DNA of 47,565 nucleotides from Aliiruegeria lutimaris (lineage in GTDB: Bacteria; Pseudomonadota; Alphaproteobacteria; Rhodobacterales; Rhodobacteraceae). The stretch is taken from NCBI RefSeq assembly GCF_900099935.1, contig NZ_FNEK01000035.1:1-47565 (forward strand). Direction: 5' to 3'. Positions within the stretch are counted from its first letter, which is position 1. Each line of letters begins with the position of its first letter. The notes beneath the pieces are model-generated. The model saw only the letters and a program-made list of their open reading frames with translations. It made no database searches and was not told the DNA's origin. This document shows, piece by piece, positions 9,220 to 19,045 of the stretch. The position numbers were made by a program, and so were the translations under genes.

Positions 9220-9601
9220 CCCCTAGCCTCTTGTTCACCAGGTTTCGGATTTCTTCCAGGGCTTCATCCGACAGCGTATCATCATCCACCAATCTGGCAA
9301 CAAGCGCGGATGGGGTGGCATCAAAGAGCTTGTTGGAAAGGTTCTGCAACGTCTGCTTCTGGTAGGCGACCTTTGGCACGGCCGGGCGGTAAACAAGAGA
9401 ACGATCCACTTTCGTGGATGTGAGGTAGCCCTTCTTGTCGAGTATTTTCAGGATGGTCGCAACGGAGGTGTAGGCGCGCTCGGTCTCGCGATTGAGCGCC
9501 TCGTGAATGTCGCGCACCGTACCGCCGCCGATCTCCCAGACCACGTTCATGAATTCCAGTTCGACTTCCGTGAGCGTACCGCTGTCTTGATGTTTTCGCA
9601 T
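9209..9601 (-). CDS. BlaI/MecI/CopY-family transcriptional repressor
   Basis: A 130-residue winged-helix regulator. It has the BlaI hallmarks: LTEVELEFMNVVW at the start, a recognition region around TSVATILKILDKKGYL, and a C-terminal dimerisation helix region ending in LVNKRLGDGG. Family members bind operators as dimers and are inactivated by M56-protease cleavage or by metal. I start it at the ATG at 9601, where the conserved family alignment begins; the preceding GGAG is close. It is 65 nt downstream of glpU on the same strand and overlaps the M56 gene. I found no TACA-N-TGTA-type operator just upstream, so its own promoter and targets are unknown. It may be read through from the glycerol operon. 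Confidence 0.88.
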   Translation of the reverse strand: MRKHQDSGTLTEVELEFMNVVWEIGGGTVRDIHEALNRETERAYTSVATILKILDKKGYLTSTKVDRSLVYRPAVPKVAYQKQTLQNLSNKLFDATPSALVARLVDDDTLSDEALEEIRNLVNKRLGDGG

Positions 9602-9666
9602 AAGGGCTCCAAGTGCTGGCGGCCACCGGGAGGATGGGGCGCCGAAATCCTTTCTCCGATATACGC

Positions 9667-9942
9667 CTAAACCTTCCAGAAGCAGAAGACCGCCCAGGCA
9701 AAGGCGACCGCAAGCGGTCCCCACAGTGGCATTCCGAACAGCCCGAGACCGGCGAGAAGAATATAGATCGAGCCCAGGATCGTCATGAAAAGGCGATCGC
9801 CTCGGGTTGTGGTAAGTCCGAATACCCCTCTGCGCTCGTCTCCGCCGGGATAGCGCAGCTCCAGCAGCGTCAGAACACCCATGGCCGAGAAGATCGCGAT
9901 GAAAAACAGGGCCGTCGGTAAGGTCCATGCCATCCAGCTCAT
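9667..9942 (-). CDS. glpU: GlpU-like small membrane protein (DUF2160)
   Basis: A 91-residue hydrophobic protein with three likely membrane segments (around residues 6-26, 50-68 and 72-90) and a short basic loop. It matches the DUF2160-type proteins found next to glycerol ABC transporters, called GlpU in Rhizobium. Its function is not established; an accessory membrane role with GlpP/GlpQ is inferred from conserved position. Its start lies 2 nt after the glpQ stop codon. Confidence 0.8.
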   Translation of the reverse strand: MSWMAWTLPTALFFIAIFSAMGVLTLLELRYPGGDERRGVFGLTTTRGDRLFMTILGSIYILLAGLGLFGMPLWGPLAVAFAWAVFCFWKV

Positions 9943-9944
9943 GA

Positions 9945-10742
<798 letters not shown>

Positions 10743-10753
10743 CTTGCCCTCCC

Positions 10754-11617
10754 TCAGTTCAGGTCGTCCTTGGTCATCAGCGTGTAGAAGAGCCAGCTGA
10801 CACCAAGAGTGATTGCGAAATAGATCAGGGACATGGCCGCAGCCGGTCCGAGATCGAACTGCCCGAGCGCCATCTTCACGAGGTCGATGGACAAGAGCGT
10901 GGTGGAGTTTCCGGGCCCACCGCCGGTGAGCACGAAGGGCTCGGTATAGATGTTGAAGCTGTCCATGAAGCGCAGCAGGATCGCGATGGTCAGAACCGTC
11001 TTCATCTTTGGCAACTGGATGAAGCGGAACACGGCCCAGTTCGAGGCGCCGTCGATCTTGGCCGCCTGGTAATACGCGTCGGGGATCGACACGAGCCCGG
11101 CATAGGCCAGCAGCACGACCAGCGATGTCCAGTGCCAGACATCCATTGTGACGATGGTGATCCAGGCCGCGAGCGGGTCCTGGGTCATGTCATAGTTTAT
11201 TCCGAGCGTGTGATTCAGGAAATATCCCAGCAGGCCGATATCGGGCAGCGTGAAGATGTTCCACATCGCACCGACCACGTTCCAAGGGATCAGCATCGGC
11301 AGCGCCATGAGCACGAGGCAAACCGGCACCCATAAACCCTGTCGCGGCATCGAGAGCGCGATGGCGATGCCCAGCGGCACCTCGATCACCAGGATGAGAC
11401 CGGTGAAGAGGAATTGCCGCCCGAGTGCCGCGTGGAAACGCTCGGAGCGCAGGATCTGTTCGTACCAGTCCAACCCCTGCCAGAAGAAGAGGTTGTCGCC
11501 GAACGTTTCCTGCACCGAGTAATTGACCACCGTCATCATCGGGATCAGCGCGTTGAAGGCCACCAGCACAAGCACCGGCAGGACGAGAAGCCACGCCCGT
11601 TGGTTTTCGGTTTTCAT
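10754..11617 (-). CDS. glpP: Glycerol ABC transporter permease GlpP
   Basis: A 287-residue permease of the MalF/UgpA type. It has an N-terminal membrane helix (LLVLPVLVLVAFNALIPM) followed by a periplasmic stretch and five more helices. The EAA loop reads IPDAYYQAAKIDGASNWAVF. The ATG at 11617 overlaps the glpT stop as ATGA, giving translational coupling; the 11-residue upstream extension in the same frame is inside glpT and is not used. It forms the transmembrane heterodimer with GlpQ. Confidence 0.9.
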   Translation of the reverse strand: MKTENQRAWLLVLPVLVLVAFNALIPMMTVVNYSVQETFGDNLFFWQGLDWYEQILRSERFHAALGRQFLFTGLILVIEVPLGIAIALSMPRQGLWVPVCLVLMALPMLIPWNVVGAMWNIFTLPDIGLLGYFLNHTLGINYDMTQDPLAAWITIVTMDVWHWTSLVVLLAYAGLVSIPDAYYQAAKIDGASNWAVFRFIQLPKMKTVLTIAILLRFMDSFNIYTEPFVLTGGGPGNSTTLLSIDLVKMALGQFDLGPAAAMSLIYFAITLGVSWLFYTLMTKDDLN

Positions 11618-12699
11618 TGGGCCGCCTCCCCCGCGGTCGTTGCCAGCCAACCGTCGCGATAGAGCCGCGTGCGGTCCGGGCGGAAGTTGAGATGCACCGT
11701 CTCGCCCATCGCGGGCGCGTTTTCCTTGACTATGGCGGCAACGCGATCCTCTCCGATCACTGTTTCCACGACGATATGGCGGCCGACATCGGAGACCTTG
11801 CGCACGACGGCCTCGACACCGCTCTCGGCAAGGGTCACAAATTCCGGCCGCACGCCGATTTCGGTTCGTTTGCCCTCGCCCGGAACGATGTCTCCCTCGA
11901 GTGCAATCTGCTGGCCACGGAACATCGCGGCGCCATTCTGCGTTTCGCAGGGGAGGATGTTCATGCCCGGCGAGCCGATGAAATGGCCGACGAACGTGTG
12001 CGCGGGGCGTTCGAAGAGATCGACGGGCGTGCCAATCTGGACGATCTCGCCATCCTGCATCACCACCACCTGGTCGGCAAAGGTGAGCGCCTCGGTCTGG
12101 TCATGGGTGACATAGATCATCGTCGCGCGAACGCGCTGATGCAGCTCCTTGAGCTTGGAGCGCAGCTTCCACTTCAGATGCGGGTCGATCACGGTGAGCG
12201 GCTCGTCGAACATCACCACGTTGACGTCATCACGCACCAGCCCGCGGCCCATCGAGACCTTCTGCTTGTTGTCGGGCGAAAGCGCCGCGGCCTTGCGGTC
12301 GAGGATGTCGGTGACTTCGAGCATTTCCGCGATTTCCGCGACGCGGCGCGCAACCGTGGCCTCGTCCACGCCGCGATTTCGCAGCGGGAAGGCCAGATTG
12401 TTGCGCACGCTCATGGTGTCGTAGATCACCGGGAACTGGAAGACCTGGGCGATGTTGCGCTCCGTCGGTGCCAGCTCGGTCACATCGCGCTCGTCGAAAA
12501 GGATGCGCCCCTCGGAGGGCACAAGCAGGCCGGAGATGATGTTCAGCAGGGTGGACTTCCCGCACCCCGAGGGCCCGAGCAGCGCGTAGGCACCGCCATC
12601 GTTCCAGTCGAGGTCAATCATCTTCAGCGCGTAATCTTCCGGCGTTTTCGGGTCCGGGTAGTAGCTGTGGCGGAGCTTGGAGAGTGTGATCTTTGCCAT
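11614..12699 (-). CDS. glpT: Glycerol ABC transporter ATPase GlpT (degenerate signature motif)
   Basis: A 361-residue ABC ATPase with a C-terminal TOBE/OB-like regulatory domain, as in MalK and UgpC. Walker A is GPSGCGKST (42-50), the Q-loop Gln is at 88, Walker B is VMFDEP (Asp165, Glu166) and the switch histidine is His199 in VTHDQ. The signature motif is abnormal: LSGGQ is replaced by LSPDN at 140-144. GlpT therefore provides a normal ATP-binding and catalytic half, but a non-canonical signature to its partner. The start at 12699 lies 7 nt after the glpS stop, behind GAGGAAA. Together with GlpS it should form an asymmetric heterodimer that drives GlpPQ. Confidence 0.9.
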   Translation of the reverse strand: MAKITLSKLRHSYYPDPKTPEDYALKMIDLDWNDGGAYALLGPSGCGKSTLLNIISGLLVPSEGRILFDERDVTELAPTERNIAQVFQFPVIYDTMSVRNNLAFPLRNRGVDEATVARRVAEIAEMLEVTDILDRKAAALSPDNKQKVSMGRGLVRDDVNVVMFDEPLTVIDPHLKWKLRSKLKELHQRVRATMIYVTHDQTEALTFADQVVVMQDGEIVQIGTPVDLFERPAHTFVGHFIGSPGMNILPCETQNGAAMFRGQQIALEGDIVPGEGKRTEIGVRPEFVTLAESGVEAVVRKVSDVGRHIVVETVIGEDRVAAIVKENAPAMGETVHLNFRPDRTRLYRDGWLATTAGEAAQ

Positions 12700-12706
12700 A
12701 TTTTCC

Positions 12707-13771
12707 TCACGCCACCCGGTTGCCGTCAGAGCCAAAATAGTGGCAATGCGCCGGCTCCATAAAAAACTCATGTTCCTCGCCAACCCGGAACGGAAACACT
12801 CCGGCCGACAGTGAAACCCAGTTGTCGTTGCCAAAACTGAAATGCGCGCTGCTTTCCGAGCCGCTCAGCTCCGTGACCAATACCCGGCCGATCAGCCTGA
12901 CATTCGCGCTCTCGGAGCGCCGCGGCAGCACACGGTTCGGGCGGATCGCGACAGTATAGGGGCCGTCCGGAAGCGTCGCGGCCTCCCCCTCCAGCTGCCA
13001 GCGGATCAGATCGCCGAGCTTGGCTTCCGTTCCCTGCTTGGTGATCTGGCCGATATTGATCGGAGGATCCGAAAAGACATCCGCCGAGATGACGTTGGCC
13101 GGTTTGCGATAAATCTCAGCGGTCGGGCCGAACTGCGTTACGTGGCCGTCATGCATCAGCGCGGTCATGCCGCCGAGCAGCAATGCCTCCTCGGGCTCCG
13201 AGGTGGCGTAGACCACCACGGCCCCCCGCCCGGCGAAGAGCTCAGGCAACTGGTCGCGGAGTTCCTCACGCAGCTTGTAGTCGAGGTTTGCCAGCGGCTC
13301 GTCGAGGAAGACGGCGCGGCTTTCCTTGGCGATCGCGCGGGCAAGTGCCGTGCGCTGCTGTTGACCGCCGGACAACTCATGCGGGCGGCGGTGAAGCATC
13401 GGACGTAGCTGGAGAATATCGGCAGCTTCCTCGACACGTCCCTGGATCTCGGATTTGGCCATGCCGGCGACCTTGAGCGGCGAGGCGATGTTCTCGAAGA
13501 CAGTCATGTGAGGGTAATTGATGAAGAACTGGTGCACGAGGCTGATATTTCGCTTCTGCGTGTTCAGTTTGGAAATGTCCTGGCCATCCATCAGGATCTG
13601 GCCCGAAGCGAGCGGGTCCAGCCCGGCCATCAACTTGATCAGGGAGGTCTTGCCAGAGCCGGTCTCGCCAAGCAGCACGTTGAAATGTCCGGTTTCCAGC
13701 GTCAGGCTCGTCTCCTTGATGTGGAGATTGGCACCGACACGCTTGGTCACGTTTCTGAGTTCGATTGTCAT
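12707..13771 (-). CDS. glpS: Glycerol ABC transporter ATPase GlpS (lacks the switch histidine)
   Basis: A 354-residue ABC ATPase with a C-terminal OB-type domain. Walker A is GETGSGKT (35-42), the Q-loop Gln is at 81, the signature LSGGQQQR is intact at 133-140 and Walker B is VFLDEP (Asp157, Glu158). The H-loop is changed: the usual THDQEEAL reads TSEPEEAL, with Ser191 in place of histidine. GlpS thus gives a good signature motif to GlpT's catalytic site, but its own site lacks the switch residue. The start at 13771 is where the family sequence begins (MTIELRNVTK). It is separated from glpV by 141 nt containing two stable hairpins. Confidence 0.9.
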   Translation of the reverse strand: MTIELRNVTKRVGANLHIKETSLTLETGHFNVLLGETGSGKTSLIKLMAGLDPLASGQILMDGQDISKLNTQKRNISLVHQFFINYPHMTVFENIASPLKVAGMAKSEIQGRVEEAADILQLRPMLHRRPHELSGGQQQRTALARAIAKESRAVFLDEPLANLDYKLREELRDQLPELFAGRGAVVVYATSEPEEALLLGGMTALMHDGHVTQFGPTAEIYRKPANVISADVFSDPPINIGQITKQGTEAKLGDLIRWQLEGEAATLPDGPYTVAIRPNRVLPRRSESANVRLIGRVLVTELSGSESSAHFSFGNDNWVSLSAGVFPFRVGEEHEFFMEPAHCHYFGSDGNRVA

Positions 13772-13838
13772 GTTGTCCGTGCCCGTCCTGCGTCGGGGCC
13801 GCGCCCTTGCGGCGCAGGATGTTGAGGGAAAGGAAAGC

Positions 13839-13900
13839 GACCGCCCGCCCCATTGGCGGGCGGTCTTGGGGAGGGCGGGCCGGTCCATGGACCGGCCCGC
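13839..13900 (-). promoter_or_regulatory. Two tandem hairpins between glpV and glpS
   Basis: Two strong stem-loops lie in the glpV-glpS intercistronic gap. The first has an 11-bp stem (GACCGCCCGCC at 13839-13849 with its complement at 13855-13865) and a 5-nt loop. The second is a perfect 26-bp palindrome at 13875-13900 centred on CCATGG. Neither is followed by a U-run on the minus strand, so they look like mRNA 3'-end stabilisers or partial terminators, not full stops. This would keep glpV mRNA more abundant than the downstream transporter genes, as for malE. Confidence 0.7.
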
Positions 13901-13912
13901 GCAGGTGTCAGG

Positions 13913-15649
<1,737 letters not shown>

Positions 15650-15889
15650 CCTGGTCTCCTCCCTGATGAACGCGTTTCCGGTCGTTGCCGGTATTCAAAT
15701 GATGCTCACACGAAAATACCTCTTGTCAAACTATAATCTTAGTAATTGAACAGACCAGAATTATATCATTGTTTTTAAAGCAATAAATTTGTCATGAAAA
15801 TTGTTCGATTGACGCCCTTCGAACTTCAGACGAAAAACGATTTGATCATGGGTGCAGTTGGTGCGCTCTTCGAAGTGGTGTGATGCCTC
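15650..15889. promoter_or_regulatory. Divergent glpV/glpR promoter region with candidate GlpR operator
   Basis: A 240-base AT-rich gap. The minus strand carries a perfect TATAAT (plus-strand 15760-15765), about 110 nt before the glpV start; its -35 is weak. An inverted repeat GTTCGA-N10-TCGAAC lies at 15803-15824, and related CGAAAA half-sites occur near 15712 and 15831. DeoR-type GlpR proteins often bind TTCG-rich repeats, so this is a candidate operator. That assignment is inference. Confidence 0.5.
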
Positions 15890-16660
15890 ATGTCCGGAAC
15901 TGACAGGCTGCAAGCGATTCTAGATCTTCTGCGCGCGGAGGACTCGGTCGAAACAGAAGAACTCGCCCTGCGCTTCGCGGTGACACCACAGACGATTCGT
16001 CGCGACATGGCGGCCCTGGTCGAACGGGGGCTGGCGATCCGAACTCATGGCGGCGCACGGCGGATGGCCTCGACATCGACACTTGCCTACGAGGATCGTC
16101 GGCTGGAACATGCGCGGGAGAAAGAGGCGATCGGCAAGGTCGTCGCCGGTATGATCCCGAACGGCAGTTCGATCATGCTCAATATTGGCTCAACGACCGA
16201 ACAGGTCGCGCAGGCATTGAGCGACCACCACGATCTCGTGGTCATCACCAACAATATCAATGTCGTCCATATTCTGCGGATGTCGCAGGTCGGATCTCTC
16301 AAGATCGCCGGGGGATCGGTACGGCCATCAGACGGCGCGATCATTGGCGGCGATGCCGTTGCCTTCATGGACAAACACAAGGCCGACTTCGCAGTGATCG
16401 GCTGTTCCTCATTGGACTCCGACGGATCAATTCTCGACTTCGATGAACGCGAGGTCGCTGTTGCCCGTGCAATCCTGCGCAATGCTCGAAAAAAGATCCT
16501 CGTCGCCGACCGGTCGAAATTCGATGTCGACGCATCGGTCAGGATCGGCAATCTCGAAGAGATCGACATCTTGGTGACGGATGGCCTGCCACCAGAGAGC
16601 TTTCTGCAGGCGGCGAAATCTGCCCAAACTCAAGTTCTGTGCGCAAATCGCGCGCTATAG
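15890..16660 (+). CDS. glpR: DeoR-family repressor, GlpR type
   Basis: A 256-residue DeoR regulator. The N-terminal winged HTH is typical (SVETEELALRFAVTPQTIRRD at about 19-39, then RTHGGARR at about 51-58). The C-terminal DeoRC sugar-phosphate sensor domain has NIGSTTEQVA and TNNINVV. GlpR proteins repress glycerol genes and are relieved by glycerol-3-phosphate. Its divergent position next to glpV supports this role; it may also control the glpCAB set 7 kb away, but I saw no matching site there. The start at 15890 follows a weak ribosome binding region. No clear terminator follows. Confidence 0.87.
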   Translation: MSGTDRLQAILDLLRAEDSVETEELALRFAVTPQTIRRDMAALVERGLAIRTHGGARRMASTSTLAYEDRRLEHAREKEAIGKVVAGMIPNGSSIMLNIGSTTEQVAQALSDHHDLVVITNNINVVHILRMSQVGSLKIAGGSVRPSDGAIIGGDAVAFMDKHKADFAVIGCSSLDSDGSILDFDEREVAVARAILRNARKKILVADRSKFDVDASVRIGNLEEIDILVTDGLPPESFLQAAKSAQTQVLCANRAL

Positions 16661-16995
16661 GTTTTCAGTCCCGACGTCCGGTGGATCGGTTCGACGACGA
16701 AACTGTCTTGGTCTGAAGCTCAGATCTTGCAAGCTGTTCGCAGGGCGTCAGGCCCGTGAGGACCTCTCACCTTCTCGAAAATACCGAACGCATGCATGAG
16801 CGTTGATCGGGTCGGCTTTGAAGCAACGTCCGCCGGAGACGCCTGCACCGGCTCTGTCACGTCCATTGGAGCGACGTACAGAGCGTCAGTTGGTTCGACG
16901 TTCAAACGCCCGTCCGCTCGCTCTGCGCAGCCCCTGCCCGCCCCGCACCATTGCGTGTCCGATCTCGCGCGCTTCGTTCAATGCCTCAAGGCGGT
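16661..16995. other. Gene-free stretch after glpR
   Basis: About 335 bases between the glpR stop and the BASS remnant. Short open frames exist on both strands but none resembles a known family or has a ribosome binding site. No repeat or RNA gene was recognised. It may be decayed sequence, given the neighbouring gene fragment. Confidence 0.4.
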
Positions 16996-17367
16996 TCACG
17001 GTTCCTGAACGTGGGTTAGCCTGAAGCCGAGTGTGACCAGCGCAGAGGTAAAGACAATAAAGAGCGCATAGAGTGCGATCACCGCGAGGATCGCCTGATG
17101 GTCTTCGGCAGCGAAGTTCAGCACGACGACGGCAATGGCCAGTGGTGCGTTTTGAATGCCGGTCTCAAGTGTCACCGAGCGCACCATCGGTTGCGAAAGC
17201 CGTGCTGCTCGCGCGAGCATGCTGCCGAAGGCAAAACCGAATACGCCAAGCAAGATAGACGCGATGAAGTTTGTCGGCGCGGTCTCCCGAAGAAACGACA
17301 GGTTCCGCGGTATCCAGGACAGGGCGATGACGACGATAAACGCCACTCCAAGCGTTGCGCCAGCGGG
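16996..17367 (-). pseudogene. C-terminal fragment of a bile-acid:sodium symporter-family protein
   Basis: The open frame encodes about 124 residues, all resembling the C-terminal half of BASS/SBF transporters: hydrophobic helices and the family motif TLETGIQNAPLAIA (compare the usual EVGIQN...LA). The frame is closed upstream by a TAG at 17368-17370. The N-terminal half, including the first five or so helices, is absent: the next 240 bases on this strand show no BASS-like sequence in any frame. There is only a GTG start inside (17346) without a good ribosome binding site. This is best read as a 5'-deleted remnant. A complete BASS-like gene lies 4 kb away, but the two do not look like recent copies. 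Confidence 0.7.
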
Positions 17368-17611
17368 CTATCGCCATGAGACGGTCTCGAAAATCCTGCG
17401 CTTCTTCGGCCAGCCATCCGCTCGTCGACAAAGCGTGTTCGGATGTCAGGCTGACGCCGGATGCGTGTCTAAGCTTTCCAGTATGCATTTTGTGACAAAA
17501 ATATTGGTTTACCCGACGATAATAGCCAACTTGCGCAAGATGAAATAGCAGCTGCGCTGCGGCATAAAGCGTTTTCAAAAGTCACGACTTGTCGTATCGG
17601 CCGTCCGGATC

Positions 17612-18484
17612 CTATCCCTCAGGGCGTGGAAGAAGAACCGTCATTCCAAGGCGGAGCCCCCAATCCTGGGGGCCGAACTCGGGAGAGTCCGCCCAATACC
17701 GCACGCCGCCGAAGAGGCTCACGGGCAGCGGGCCGAGCCGGACGATCTTTGAGACCGAGCCATTGACGGGGACGGACCATTGCTCGGTTTCCCGGTTGTA
17801 GGTGCTCTCGCTCGACAGAGAGAAGGACCACGCATTCTCCGTTGTGTATGTCACGAAGGGCTGCAGCAAGCTTTGATTGATATCCGGCCGATCCTGGTCG
17901 CCGGCGACGGACCAGATGTGGTTTGCCAGGCCACCGACCGTCCATGGGCCACTCTGCCGGAGAGCGACGCCGGAGATCCCGGCCCCCCACTTGCCCGCGC
18001 CGAGCGTGTCTTCCGTCGCCGTCGGCAGAAGAAATACGGGTCCAACGCCCCAGATGACGCCGCGTTGGGTGGATGCCTTGGGCGAGAAAAAGAAGCTTTG
18101 AACGATGTCGCCAACGCCCGAGGTTTCGCCGGAGCCAGGCATGACGTCGTTCAGCTTGACGAATGGAATGATCGTCCGCGAGATGAGATTCCAGTCTTCT
18201 CCAATGGAGAAGGGAATGACAGGTTGAACATTCAGAACGCTGCGCGTTCCGTGGCCGTTCGGCCCGATGTTTTCGTCGAGATTGAACTGGAGAGGGACGC
18301 TCACCAGAGCAGCAACCGGGTTAGCCAATTGCTGTGCGAGATCGTCGTCGCCGGAAGTCGCGGGATTGGCCAATTCTGCTTCAAGGGCGCCGTAGTTTGG
18401 GGGGCCATCGTCCAGGGCAAAGAGTGGCGTCGACAGGGCCACGAACGCGGCGAGCGTTGCGGCGGTTTGAAATTGAGCTCTCAT
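17612..18484 (-). CDS. Outer-membrane transporter-like protein (MetA-pathway of phenol degradation family)
   Basis: A 290-residue exported protein: signal peptide to about residue 23 (STPLFA), then a beta-rich chain with the family's typical phrases (VSVPLQFNLDENIG, VQPVIPF, WGVGPVFLLPTAT, HIWSVAG, VPVNGSVSK, GVRYWADSPE). These proteins are often annotated 'neuromedin U' or MetA-pathway outer-membrane proteins; the transported molecule is unknown. The ATG at 18484 overlaps the stop of the upstream small gene by ATGA, indicating coupling in the alkylsulfatase operon. Confidence 0.8.
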   Translation of the reverse strand: MRAQFQTAATLAAFVALSTPLFALDDGPPNYGALEAELANPATSGDDDLAQQLANPVAALVSVPLQFNLDENIGPNGHGTRSVLNVQPVIPFSIGEDWNLISRTIIPFVKLNDVMPGSGETSGVGDIVQSFFFSPKASTQRGVIWGVGPVFLLPTATEDTLGAGKWGAGISGVALRQSGPWTVGGLANHIWSVAGDQDRPDINQSLLQPFVTYTTENAWSFSLSSESTYNRETEQWSVPVNGSVSKIVRLGPLPVSLFGGVRYWADSPEFGPQDWGLRLGMTVLLPRPEG

Positions 18485-19041
18485 GATCCAGTATCCATCG
18501 AGGAGAAATGACGAAGCGGTTCGGTTGGTCTTCCTGGAATGACGGGTCGGCCCCCGACGCAGATCCGACCAAAAGAGAGGAAGCTGCCCCAAAGGCGCTC
18601 CCTGTGTCTTGCAGCGATTGTGGCAACGGCTTCGATCAGTTCGACCGCGACGCGCTCTCCCGGCTGGCGCGCGGCCACGAAACGACGCAGTTCCACCGGG
18701 ACATTCGTTATCAGGAGGCGTGCGTCTTGCCGGTGCAATGTCGCGTCGTTAGTGCGCAGATCGTAGGTCCCAAAGGTGACCATGGCCGAGAGCGCCTGCC
18801 CTGAGTGGGTTCCGCGGCTCTGACCGGGTGTCCGGCCCGCGTCGGCGCTGACCACAACCGTTTGGCGGGTGTCGCCTGGAAACGCCATGGCAACTGAGGT
18901 CGACTGCGTGAAGGTCATGTTGACCCGGTCTCCGACTTCGATCTGGTCGAAACTCGCGATGCCGTCATTCGCGCGAATGCTGAAGCGGTCACCCCCGCCG
19001 GCAACAGCGAGGGCGCGGTTTTGGCGATCAATTTCGCGCAC
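18481..19041 (-). CDS. Hypothetical beta-rich protein, possibly 5'-truncated
   Basis: A 186-residue frame starting at GTG 19041, 4 nt after the stop of the alkylsulfatase gene. The beginning (REIDRQNRALAV, then DQIEVGDRVNMTF) resembles the repeated beta-rich segments of small exported proteins of unknown function, which normally begin with a signal peptide. None is present here, and the repeat-like sequence starts at residue 2. It could be a translationally coupled cytoplasmic version, or a gene whose 5' end was lost when it was joined to the alkylsulfatase gene. The end overlaps the next gene by 4 bases. Function unknown. Confidence 0.5.
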   Translation of the reverse strand: MREIDRQNRALAVAGGGDRFSIRANDGIASFDQIEVGDRVNMTFTQSTSVAMAFPGDTRQTVVVSADAGRTPGQSRGTHSGQALSAMVTFGTYDLRTNDATLHRQDARLLITNVPVELRRFVAARQPGERVAVELIEAVATIAARHRERLWGSFLSFGRICVGGRPVIPGRPTEPLRHFSSMDTGS

Positions 19042-19045
19042 GATG

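Noticed and set aside
17165-17578. Alternative frame over the BASS remnant (137 codons)
   Set aside because: It does not continue the BASS protein upstream and has no recognisable domain.
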